64,000 nucleotides of DNA. It comes from Channa striata. Its lineage: Eukaryota > Chordata > Actinopteri > Anabantiformes > Channidae. The notes below the pieces were generated by a model. The model saw only the letters and a program-made list of their open reading frames with translations, had not been told where the DNA came from and did not search any database. How positions within the stretch are numbered: the first letter of the stretch is position 1; every line of letters begins with the position of its first letter. The stretch lies in contig CM065181.1 of the NCBI GenBank assembly GCA_033026295.1, forward strand, positions 9,023,001 to 9,087,000, written 5' to 3'. Shown here piece after piece: positions 1 through 12,506 of this stretch. The position numbers and the translations under genes are program-made.

Positions 1-23
1 AACTGCTCCTTGCTTCACTGTAC

Positions 24-67
24 CTATTCGACTGGTGGTCACAGGATGGCGGAGCCCCGTCAGCAGC
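24..67 (-). CDS. tax1bp1: tax1bp1 coding exon 15 (last exon visible)
   Basis: A 44-nt exon (AADGAPPSCDHQSN plus two bases). Its phase fits exon 14, and its acceptor (ATAAAAG) and donor (GTACAG) are acceptable. It resembles human NVPTAPDPPSQH. The zinc-finger exons follow beyond position 1. Confidence 0.8.
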
Positions 68-3000
68 CTTTTATACACAACATAAGCACATTATGAAAAG
101 CGTGGTAATTTATTTATTCTCAGAGCTGTGTATGAACAACAGGGGAAAATGGGCTGATAAAGCAGAGTTCATTGAAGCAGTAAAGATTAGAGTGCAAATG
201 CATGTGCAGCTGGGTTTCGATTTAAATTTTGGAATTCTGTCATTTAAGGTCTCTGAAGAACTAAAATTGATTAGGGCTTTGCACAAAGATCAAAAGCTTT
301 TTACAGCAAAAACTGTATGTTATGCATGTAAAATCCTAAATAATACATTTAGCCTACATGTATATATCTATGCACTTACATTTCGTGGTTCCTCTGGTGG
401 ATGCTCCAGGCTCTCGGGAGGGCTCGTGCTACGCGATGGCTGAATGCAGACCACCTCTTGGTCCCAGCCTGGTGCCCCAGGGCCAGGACTCGGGGGCGTG
501 ATTGGGGGTGCACATGGAGGAGTACAGGGCGGGGCCTCAGGTGGTGGACGGGAAATGTGCTCAGGTGACAGAGCAAGATCAACCCGGTCTAGTAAAACAG
601 CAATGAATGAACTCTTTTCTGCTCCGAACCAAACGGAAGCAACAACATGATATGAAAGAACGGCTCCACAAACTTTGGTTTCCTCCTACCTCTTGTGCTG
701 TCGGTGGAGTAGGGATTGCCAAACTGCAGCTCAGCAGGCCTCTGTGGCACCAGCGGTGGAGGTGAGGGGTCCTGGGGGTAGGGCATAGGGTAGTGTAACA
801 CCATTGGCTGCCTGATCTCAGCACCCTGAACACCGGCCTCCTGCTGTTTCTGCCTGGACACATAACGCTCCAGCTCCTATAAGAAAGAATGTGTTATGTA
901 TTTAAGTTGAACTTGAAAATGTAAAGAAAGAAACTACCTAATCACATTTGTAACTGCACAGATGCATTTGCTCATATACATTGCACTATTTATACAACTT
1001 ATTACTATTTATACTTGCTCAATATTCTGATATCCTCTACATCAGTTTATCAATACATTTTTATTATTGTTTCATAAACTTCTGTTGTCATGGCTCTCTG
1101 TAATGCATTATTTCAAATTGTTCTCTTAACAAGTTTAGATTTCTTCTCCTTTCCTCCAACAAAGTTTTTTGTTAAATATTACAATCAACATCACGATATT
1201 TAAGAGAAAGTGACAAGAGAGGGTGGAGCAGCTGTGTGTAAGAAATTCTGCCAAATATTTCCATGGCACATTTTCACTGTTGGGACCACGTGGAGAGTAA
1301 GTACTTTCAGCTAAGAGTTAAGTTTCCCCCTACACTATCGCTGCCCTTTGTGATTATATCTGAAGCAAGAGCATTATTACCTTACTCATTACTGTAATAG
1401 GTGTCAGACTTTGGCTCTCTCTGCTCTGACTTTGCTAATAGAGCCACTCGCTCTCTACCTTTTTACCCTCCCTCCCTCGTCTTGCTATTTCATTCTGACC
1501 CCCTCTCTCGATGACTTCATTAGTGCGCTGCTATCAGGTTTAACATTTAAACCAGGGTTAGGAAGGTGAAACAGACACGCCGTATGGCATTTGAACTGTC
1601 TAATGGCACTGTACCAATAGAAGAAAAAAGCTGGCATAGATGTTTTAATTAGTGGGTAGTGAGGAGTATGGAGAATGGAAGGAAACGCTGCAAAAGTGAG
1701 TTTAGACCCTGCATTCATGTGGATTTAATTGAGAGCTTACAATACTTTACATTTGATGTGGTTTTAAAAGTCAGCAGCACTGCCCTGGGATGAAAATGTT
1801 AATAATCACAAACCTTTCTAAAGCAAATCCTTCACTCTTCGAACTTGCGTGGATATGTAAAGAATGGATATAGTAACTGCTCATTTACAGAATACAGGAA
1901 AAAACATTAAACTCTGAATACGCTCTTTACCTCCTTTAGTTGCTCCTTGTCTCTAAGAGCCTTTGCTAGGTTGCGTTTAAGCTCTGTTACCTCAGTGGCT
2001 CGCTCGGCCATCTGCACCTACAGACAGAAAACACACAAACAAAAAAAAACATCATTATTGTGTTCTCAGGTCTAAGGGGGCTGGAGCAAACCAACAAACC
2101 CAATGAAATTCAATTCACCATGACATATTCGACAAAGAAGTGCCCAAAACATTACCGTTATACAGTTTTCAATAACCAAAGCAGTTGTCAATTATTTTGT
2201 GGCATTTCAGCTCCCAAAATGACTAGAAAATAACTAGTAACAGGTTTGCTAGAACCACATTGTGTTTCTCTTGCTTCCAGATGGAATTGTCACGCCACTT
2301 GTGGCATTCACATGGACAAGCAAGTGAAGAATATATTGCTAATTTATAAAGTCTTTTAAATGTGTGCTGCTTACTGTAAAACACACAGTCCGTGTATGGG
2401 ACAGACTGGAGCTGACCAGGGGATTGTAGTAAATCTTGAACTTTCTAACAGAACTGACCCTGTGGGATAGTTTACATGGTTGGCTGCCTGCTCTTCTCCT
2501 ATTTCATCCCATTACAAAGGTTCCAAATGCCCCCCACTCCCACAGTTTGTCTTTCTGCTCCATGTCTGTCTGTCTAGCCTCACTGTTAAATTCTGCTAGC
2601 TGCTCTTGCTTTCCCTCTCATTTGCTTTCATCTCCTTTCTTCCTTTCTTACTCTCCCCCTCTTTCATAAATTTCAGGACCAGCATTAGAGGGTTAAGTTC
2701 AGGTGAAGGGAGTCCGCAAGAGAAGATTTCTACACTCCCCCTTTCTCTGCTTTCTCCCTCACTCCATCCTCTGGGTGGCTGATGTAAACAGCTGTAAAGC
2801 ATAGCATTTTGCGGCTGCCTTTCTTGTCAGTCCCTGGGGCCATTAAGAGTGGCATGGGGCCTGAGGCTCTCGCCTCAGACAGAAGACTCTATCAAAGACA
2901 GGAGAGAGCCTTATTTACAGCACTGATAAACACACACTCACTCATGAAGATTAAGAAAGGCAGTAGGTGCTTTGGCAGGTATACACACGTAAAATACATC

Positions 3001-6000
3001 AGGATCACACAGAGACAACAAGATCAATTGCATCATTAGTCAATAAAAATATATAATTAAAATCTGTCAGACAGCTGCTACAAAATACACTTAATCGTTA
3101 TAAAAAATCTTGCACAGGTACTTTTCATGATTCATTAATAAAAAAAATTTAAATGAAAAAACAAAACAAACAATTAAAAAAACTATCTGGGAAATAAAAA
3201 CACCATAAGAGCTGTAAAGTCGTATTTGTCCATTAGAGCTAAGGCATGTGCACAGTCATTTTTGAAAATGTCAGCTGGCACCACTTTCAAAGCTTTCAAT
3301 ACTCTGATGCAAACCTCGGGCGAACACTATTAATTAATCTATGCAGCTGCATAAGACTGAAAATGAATGTTACTGACCCTCACAACGCAGGGGATGTCTA
3401 CAACAGTATCGTAAAACATTTTGGTTTTGTAGTTTATACTGTATATGTAATTAAGAGACGTCAGCTGAGCAGAACTGGGGAGGTCAAGATTAAATCTAGA
3501 TGGCCAAAACCATTTTTGGGAGAAAACAGCACATAAAGTATTTGGAAAGGCATGCAAAACCCCCATCTGACTGCAAATTATCTGCAGGAAGATTAGGCAG
3601 AATCAGAAACAGCAGTACATGTTTTGACGGAGCAGCAGTAGTAGATCTTCATGGAAGAATGTGCAGAAGAAAACCTTACCTGCATCCTCCTCCCCACAAA
3701 AATCGAGTATCAGAACAGAAGACAAGAAGTATGCAACAGAAAAACTACACGTTTTGGAAACGTACTAGTGGGGTTAAAATATACCAAAAGGAAATAAAGG
3801 TTTATGGCAATGACACCTTAACAACTGTTAAGCATGGGGTGGCTCAATCGTGCTTTAATGTTGTGTTGCAGCAAGTAGCCTAGTAAACTTTGCACGGATG
3901 TAAAAATATGACAATGTAAAAGCAGCTTATACTATCTAAATCTATCTATTTATAGAGAGGTTGATATATTATCTCTTATTTTGATATATTATAATCTTTA
4001 GTGGTTCATTTGCACACAACTGTACTTTTACCATGTCATTGCTTTTCTGTTAAGTAAGAACATTTTGTCTGATGCCATAGCAATAACTATATTGAAGTAC
4101 AGTACTCTGCTTTATTGTAAATGTAATCTTTGGTGTTTTGGCACAGAAGCACATTTGAAAATCTCACACTTGGCTCTAGGACGAGTAAGTTTTACAGTTT
4201 TGTGACACTGTATGCTGTATGTATTTAACTGGGGAGAAAGAAAAAAGGAGGTTAATTAATAATACAAATAACTATATCATAGAGCCCTTTCCTAGCATAG
4301 GTTACACATTCACAGCACTGTATTAAAATGCCCATGGGCACAGAAGAGAATCAGTCACAATGTCATCACGATGTTCAGCTATAGTGTGTATGTTGGCATG
4401 CAAGTGTTTATCTTACTTTAAATCGCTCCTCCTCGTCAGCCAGACGCTGTTTGAGTGTCTCATTAATGGCACACTGCTCCCTCCACTTCTCCTCCATCAT
4501 CGCCAGCTCCTCCTCCACCGAGCGAGTCTGTTCCATCTCTGCTTCCCCCATGCTCTTCCCATCCAAACTCAGCAAGGCCGGTTCCTTGACACCATCTTTC
4601 ACTTCCTCTGACTTTGGTGCGCTGCTTTCCACCTCGCTGTTCTCCTCAGCACTTGACCTCTCATTTTCCACCTCCACCCAGCTTGTCATCCTCAGGCTCT
4701 CCTCTTGCAGACTCTCCTTTTTCTCTTCCTGTTGTTTCTCATCTTCAGTGTTTTCAGTTTGGTTTGTGTCTCCTTCACCCTCTGCTTTTGACCTCTCTTG
4801 TCTCGGACCTTCTTTGTTTTCTCTGCTGTTTTGTGTTATGTCTGTGTTATCAACTTCTGGGCTGATTGTCATCTCAGCTGCTTCTTGTAGGACAGCAGTG
4901 CTAATATTCCCTGCAAAAACACAGAGGATTGATAACATTGGTAAGAAAACATTTTTGGTGCAGTCTGTTTCTGTCACGATTTCCTTTTTTGACAAATGAT
5001 TTATGATGAGTTAGAGCAAATATGAATTTCAATTGCAGCATTAATTATGGTCTATAGCTTATAATAAATGGAACCCCAATGCAAGTTTTTAGGCGTATCT
5101 ACCTCCTGTGGGTGATTCTGGGCTGGGGGTCAGCGGCTCCTGTGTCGTCTCAGTCGATGCATTTCTCTTCGGCTCCTGTAAACATAAACATAGTAATGTA
5201 AATTAAAGCTTCAACGCAATCTACTTGCTAGTAGGTAGGTTTTCTTTCCGCGTCTCTCGCTATCATTATCCACTTACTCACCGTCTGTGTCTCAGTAGTG
5301 TTTAGTTTGGCAACCTGCCTGCGGAGGCGCTGACACTCACGGTACTTCTCCTTATAGTGTTCGGCAGCCATATGAAGACGCAGCTTTAGCTCCTCAACCT
5401 CCCTCTGCAGCTCAGCTTCTGCCTCTGACACCACCATAATACTGGGTGTAAACTCCTCACTGGTCCCAACACCCTAAAATAGAAGGAGATGATCATTAAA
5501 AAAACTGTAAAGAATACATATACCTCAATTCCACATCTTGACATATAATAAACAGCTTAAATCTTTTCGTTATTTAGATTTTCTCATTCCTGGACATCAC
5601 ATCCTAGAAAGGGAAAGGAAGAGGTACTGACCACCTCCTTCTGTGCAGTGCTCCTCATGCGGTCTAGCTGGCTCTCCATGCGTTGGCACTCAGCCTGAGC
5701 ATCAGCTAGACTGGCGCGGAGCTTGTCAGCCTCCAAGCGGGCGCGGTACAGCTCGGTCATCGTGTGGTCACGGGCGCTGGCTGAGTCACGGAGCTCTGAG
5801 GCCAACATGGAGGCCTGCTGCCGTGAAGCCTGCAGCTGTTCCTCGGCCTGACGGAGTTGCTCACGCACACGGCCCAGCTCTGCCTAAAGTGATATAGATT
5901 AAGAGATTTTACTAAACAAATACAAAGCTATACTCTGAGTGCTGTACATGTGTAAAGTGTGAATATATTGCTTATATTTAACATTTCTCTGTCTTGTTAA

Positions 6001-9000
6001 CTACTTGTCATTGGCAGCAACATTACAAACAAGCAGCATTACCTTGTCAGCCTTGTGTGCTACCAGCTCTTTCTCCAAGCTGTCCCGCTGTGCAACACAT
6101 GCCCTGAGCCTCTCCAGTTCCTCCTGAAACTGAGCAATGGTCACTTCTCGGTTGAGCTCTACTGCCTTAAGCATCTGCAGCTCTGCACTCAGTTTAGTGT
6201 TCTCCAGTTCAGTACTTCGCAGGTGGGCCTACACATATAGAAACATGCACAGGTTAGTTGGAAAAACTGCTGCTCCATAACCAAACACGTTGATATTAGA
6301 TTAGATTAAAGCTTCAATTATGTGATCCCTTAAGTTTAAGATCCAAGTACATAAAAACATAACTACAAACACTTAAGTACATGTATACAAGTAACCATTA
6401 GTCAAACACAAGTAGATATAAACCAATGTTAATTTTAAAAATTCACACAGTAAAACTAAAAATATTTGTCAGCATCATTCATCCAATCATTCTTTCACCT
6501 TGTAGAGGTCTCTCTCATCCTTCTCATTCTTCAGTTGGTTCTCAAGACTGTCCCTCTCTGCCGTCAGCTTCTTTAGACGATCACGCAGACTGGGAAAAAA
6601 AAAGGATGTTTGCAGGAATTTTTTTGTGGTTATTACAGAAAAAAGCTAAGATATCAGAATACATTGAGCTATTTTTGCGAAAAATGCAAATTTAGGTAAA
6701 ATGGTTGAAAATATCCCCTTATTGTTTACCATGTAAAGGGGCAACTTTAGCAGGGCATTACTCCAGGTACTAAATATTTGAAATCACCAAATGACGGTAA
6801 ATTATATTTTTGCAAAAGGCTGAACCTGGCATTCTTCATGAAATATACTAATTTAATGCTTCAATTACTTTTGAGGCCTTAGGTTTTACACTACATTACA
6901 CCTGAAAGAATGGGAAGTTAAAGTCATTCAGGATGACCACAAAAACAGGTACTTAAATGTCCTCAGAAATGGAAATGTTTGGATCACTGAGGGCCACGTG
7001 TTAGCATTTTATTTTCTCAGCTAACCAATCAAGCTCAGTCTCCTTTTGTAGGCCTCTCTGGGTGACTCCCAGCAGGTCCTCCTCCAACTGACGAACCCGG
7101 TCCGTGGCCTCTGTCAGTCTCCTCCTCACCTCCTCCCTCTCTTCTGACAGGCCCTGTGACGAGCGCAGCAGCTCCTATGTGACAAAACAGAAGTTGTGAA
7201 GCTGTAGATCACACTGACAGGCAACGCAGCCAATCGCAGCGGTTGAAATAAGCAGATTTAGTGCTGGATTTAGTCAGGACCTTGTGCAACCCTGATGATT
7301 AATCACAGATGGTAATATTTCATGCAAAGCAACAAAAGCGTTGTATATATTACATACTCCATGATGCGACGATGCATATGTTTTATGCATACTGCATTAA
7401 TCATTTATACCCATCACCTTTACAAAGTTATTAGTTTTTGTTTTTTGTTGGGTCAAATTATATTTGCACCAGTGTTTCATGAATAGGGTCTAAGATATTA
7501 CCTACATACAGTAGCATGTTGCACATTTCCAGTGAAGCTGTAGAAGGAAATTGCCCTGTGGGGATTTGTAAAGTCTTACAAAAGCGATCACAAAGAACTG
7601 GGCACAAATTAAGGGTCATGCAAGTTTGTTGATTGACACAAAACAGACAAACAGTATTCAGAGTTAATGACCTTTTCCGTAGCCCTAATTGAACAAAGAC
7701 AAGCAGTGTGCGCTGAATGCTGGCAGGAATAACCATTCTACTATCAGTAAATACCTTTAAAAAAACCCTGGTATTGCACACCAGATCATACATGGTCTGG
7801 TTTCTCCATGTGGTGTGTCTGCTGAGGAAATGTCTTGTTTGAACTTGTTGCTAATCAGCATTGAAGGACATTAAATCATTCATAGCTAATATTGGTCCTG
7901 ACAGAACAACATACCTCAGCTTCCATTCTCATTTCTATTTGTAGTGCACACGCACGCACACACACACACACACCAGTAGCATTGCTACACATTCAAGGAC
8001 ATATGGAGGCAGAGAGTTAGCAGAGAGATCGGCCAGTCCAGAACAGACAGAGTGCACAAACACACACCAATGCATACTCAGGCCTGTCTCCCTCTGGGCT
8101 TGGCTCTGTGTAGATTACTGTATGATTTTTACGGCTGGCGTTTGGGAAGCACTTTAGCAGTGCATAAAGACCTTATAAAAACTGTAGTCGTAAAATTAGC
8201 AGCCACAAAATATGTACTTATGTTTTCATGTTAAACTCAAAGGAAATTTTCATCAGCATGGCATGAGCTAATGCACCTACTGTAAATGCTCCACAGAGCA
8301 CACAGACACACCTACACAAAAGTCGTATATCTACAGATGGACATGCCTGTTGAATGAAAAGCAGCATGGTAATAACAGTGTAAGTGTGTACTGCCTCGTA
8401 ATTTATGGCGATTTTGTCCTTCGTAAAAAGAGCAGCAAACTAACTCAAAGCAGCCTGCTCATACTCTGAGACTGCTCTGACTCTTACACGACCAGAGATC
8501 AGCACTAGGGGGCGATAAGATACTGGATTTAAATTTCCTTGACTTCTAGCAAGTTTGGGCATTTGGTGGTGGTGGTCCTCACCCTGTCCTGTCCCTCTTT
8601 TTTAGGTGTTTGTTTCAAGCTACAGCTAAATAAGTAATTCATAACAAACCAAAACCCTAATAGTGAGTGGCTGAATAGAGAAGCCATGAAGGAAAAAATG
8701 TATTAATTGTGAATGTTTGCTTATTTTAAATTTCATTTTAACATGAATTTATGTTTTATTTTTATTTGGCCAGCTTGAACATGAAAAAAAATCCAAAAAC
8801 TAAGAGAGGAAGAATTGGACACGCAGATGAGGAGAAAATAGACAGTGAGAAAGCAGTGGCCACTGAATCGCGTGACTGAGTGGTGTTTGTCCCTGAGGCT
8901 GGGCAGGGCTCTTTTTTCAGGCAGGCGGTTTTGTGGACTACCCTCCTCTCATTCCACACACAGACTAAAAGGGTTTGCAAGCGGGTGGGATAATGAGTGT

Positions 9001-12000
9001 GTTTGTGTGTGTGCGTGCACGCACTCGTGCAAATGTGAATGCACATTAAAGAGGCCCTGTGGTGTGGAACCTGAATGTGAATGTGAGATTGAAGAAGGTG
9101 GGCGGGGGAGGCAGTATATGCATGTGTATAGATATATGCGTGTGTGTTTGTGTGCGTGTTTGACGTCATGTTTGTTCACTCTGTGGTTACAATGGCATCG
9201 TCCCTGACGCCAGATGCCCAGGAAAACTGCATCCCAATTCCGTTCTGACCCACTGAGTCGGTTGTTAAAGACGGTAGAGAATAATTGGTGTGCACACACA
9301 CACACAAACCACACACACATTGCAGCTCTTTGTGTGTCTCTAAACACTGACACAGATTATTCATAAATCTGCGTCTTTGAAGTTCTCAGACCTGTGATCA
9401 CTGGTGAGGAACCGGCACCAACACATGCAAATAGCGACTGCCTGTCTACGTACACACATTTACATACAAATATACACGTACAGACTCACTGGAACTGTCT
9501 TATCTTTAATTTCACATTCAATGTTGCTCAATAACTAGTTGACAATGACTAGCACCATGATAGTTTTTTATCATTCTATATATTTAAACACATCCCTTTG
9601 TTTGCTGATAAGTATTCTGCATGTGCAAAACAAACATACAAACCTTTCTCCGTCTACCCCTTTCTGCCATCGCTCTACCTTATCCCCACTTGCTAACCTG
9701 GTTGTGTGTCCTCAGCAGGCAGCATGTCTCCCTCTCCTGCTCCCTTTCCCTGGCCAGTCGTTTCTGCTCCTCTTGCAACTGCTGTTTCTCCTCCTGCAGC
9801 AGCCTCATGGCTTTTAACAGCTCCCTGCGCTCCTGCTGTGCCTCCTCCACTCGCTGCACAGCAAAAGATAAGTCAAGTGAAAGGAAAAGATGAGAATGGT
9901 ATAGTACTAGTTTGGGTCATTTTTAAGTAGGTTGTTTTCACATGAATCTAGAAGGACAAAGTGGGAATTTGTACTCTTCTTCTTCCACTACTCAATGAGA
10001 TCAGATGTTAGTGAGGTACAGATCACCACCTGTGGTCCTAGCCTGCTTTAAGGCTGTTACTGTGGGTCAAAACCTTACGAGAAACATGTTCATTTCATGT
10101 GTCCTACCTCTAACAGACCAGTCTTGGTGGTGACAACGAGTATGTCTGAGTTGCTGTCGTCCTCGGTAACAGTCAGCAGCTCTTCAGTGGGGGTGGATGA
10201 CCGGAACTGGAATGGAGTGCTGGCTCCTCTTATGTCACCAGCGTGTGTAACATAGCAGAACTGATAAAATTCTCCATCCGATTTAGGTACATAATAACCT
10301 ACGGTGCAAAGAAATAAGAGTCCACGTGTTAGAGGTTTATTTTTTTTTAAATTCCAAAATTATTCACCAAACAATTAACTGCTTAAGTTAATTACATGGT
10401 ATTTTAAATAATCCTGGCTAAAACAGCAACTGATATTGTTCAAAACAAAGAAAACATACACAGCTGTGATCGCACTGCCTCTTTCTGGAAAAACACTAGC
10501 AAGGAAATATATTATGTATTTTGCATTGGTATTATGTATTATGCATTATAAGAAAATGCATAATGCTGTGATAGGCAACATAGTATGTACATATACATTT
10601 CAAACAGCCCACAGCTACACTCTCAGATCTCACCAGAGCACATTATTGACATGTCAGGCCTGGTTCTCTGGGACAGAGGAGTAAGTACAGAACATCCGGC
10701 AGCCAACTTGTTTTACTGACTTCTGACACACCACAGCATGCTCTCATATTTTCACTATGCAATATTTGACCGTTCCAGGCCCAGTAAAACCAGTTTGCAG
10801 GCCCTCAATGTGTGTACGTATGTATGTGTGTGTGTGTGGTTTGAGAGGTGCTCAGGTCCCAGGCCGCCGTTTGCGGTTGTGTTCCCTTATTAAATAAAAG
10901 TACCGGTTTTTATATGTGCCATAAAATGGAGGAGTTGCTTTGGAATACTCTCAGGCTGTGTCGTGGTTTACATAGAGTGGGAGTGTGCGCGTGTACCTTG
11001 AAACACCACAGTCCTATGAACAGTACTTCCTGGTTCATAGTTTTCAGGCATAGGAGACCAGAGGAAAGTGTAGTAATCCCTGGCTGTGCTCCAACCCACC
11101 TGAGGAAACAGTGTAATCAAAATAAAAATGTTGATCCATAATAAAATAATGCTTCACGAGACAGTGTAAAAAGATTAAACATATGTTAAACAAATCAGAA
11201 TCTTAAACACATAATAAATAAAGGGTATTAGAGTTTTAATTAATTTTTAATCAATATTTTAAGATAACACAATTAATTAAAGAAGTGGATGATTACATAG
11301 AATGTTAAGCAAGGTTATAAACAACAAACAAGCCCTACCCCATTATTCTTTCTCACACCTCCGCCTCCTTCTCCTCAAAAACCAAAAAAAAATTAGGGAG
11401 CAAAGATGTGAGAATGGGGTGGGGGTGAGCTGTAGCAGTATAAATAACTTGGTGTGACAATGTTGGAAGTAGCGAGACAGATTCAAGTCAACGGCTTTCT
11501 TAGCTTGGGTTCTGCATTGTTAATCTGTTGAGCACAAGCTCCATTTTGCACACGCACTTCATTTCTGCACAGCTCTTGCACACACATCTTACGTGCACAA
11601 TACATGTTTGTGACATTACATAACTGCAATTCATCTGTGGAGAATTCAGCCACCTGTGGCACTGAATAGCTTTTTCACATTTTTGGAAATAATGGTATAA
11701 ATGCTGTTTCAACACATAGTAATTATACATTAAGGTTTACCCAGGTGGGTCATTGTGCTCTACAGGAAATTATAGGATTTCCAAAACACCAGAAGGGGTT
11801 TCTCAGTGTTGTTGAATTTTAAATAAAGCATACTGTTTAAAAAGAACAATAATGTGTCAGCAAATAGTGAACTGGCAAATAAAAGAGATTAAAAAATTAT
11901 CCAGAAAAAATAAGGATAGGCCAATACATGACAAAGCATTTGAAAGCTCTAACTAACAACAATAAATCAATTGAGCTACTCAAAACATCTGTCAAACTCT

Positions 12001-12475
12001 CAGGTTGAATAATGCTGCTGCATGATGCATAATTGCAGTTTTAGCCTTATCAGTACATTACACTGAGCATAATGCTACTGCAAACAAATATTAATTGTCA
12101 GCATGGGAACCAGAGCCAAGAACATTCTTTTCCACCTCCAAAAGGTATCTCAGTGAGAAGCTCAGTTTCAATGGACTCCTGCCAAGTTTGCTTGTGTGCT
12201 CACGTGTATTTGCTTAAGAGAGAAAAGACATAAATAATTTTGCTAATTGCAGAGTGAAGTTGACTGACACTTGGTCAGGTATGGTGTGGCATTCCAGTAC
12301 AGGAGTGATGTTATAAAATAATCACAGGCAAAGCAGCTATCAATCATTCAGCCAAGGTGTGAGGGAACAGCACGATGACACATTAATTATACACTCACAC
12401 AACGGGTTTCTCCCTGCCGGCCCAACAAACATGCCACAACCAAAAACCTCCACAGGGCTTTAGGGGAGTTTGTAT

Positions 12476-12506
<31 letters not shown>

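Larger units (their letters stand above)
7175..9697 (-). other. tax1bp1 intron 4, no exon seen
   Basis: Holds a CA microsatellite (7946-7973), TG/CA-rich stretches around 8995-9160 and 9290-9320, and one CTCF-like motif (8502-8515). Open frames here are CA/TG-repeat artefacts. The human protein aligns across exons 4 and 5 without a gap, so no coding exon is missing. Confidence 0.6.

Noticed and set aside
560..561. Alternative acceptor for tax1bp1 exon 14
   Set aside because: Its phase does not fit exon 13. The acceptor at 589-590 gives a continuous frame and a Val-Asp-Leu stretch before the conserved region.
3500..3883. 127-residue plus-strand open frame inside a tax1bp1 intron
   Set aside because: No recognisable domain, no splice or promoter context, and base composition like the surrounding intron.
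4451..4999. 182-residue plus-strand open frame rich in Ser, Leu and Phe
   Set aside because: Antisense shadow of the acidic tax1bp1 exon 11. Glu codons read backward give Ser, Leu and Phe.
8762..9353. Overlapping open frames rich in His, Thr and Cys on both strands
   Set aside because: They are translations of CA/TG microsatellite sequence in a tax1bp1 intron.
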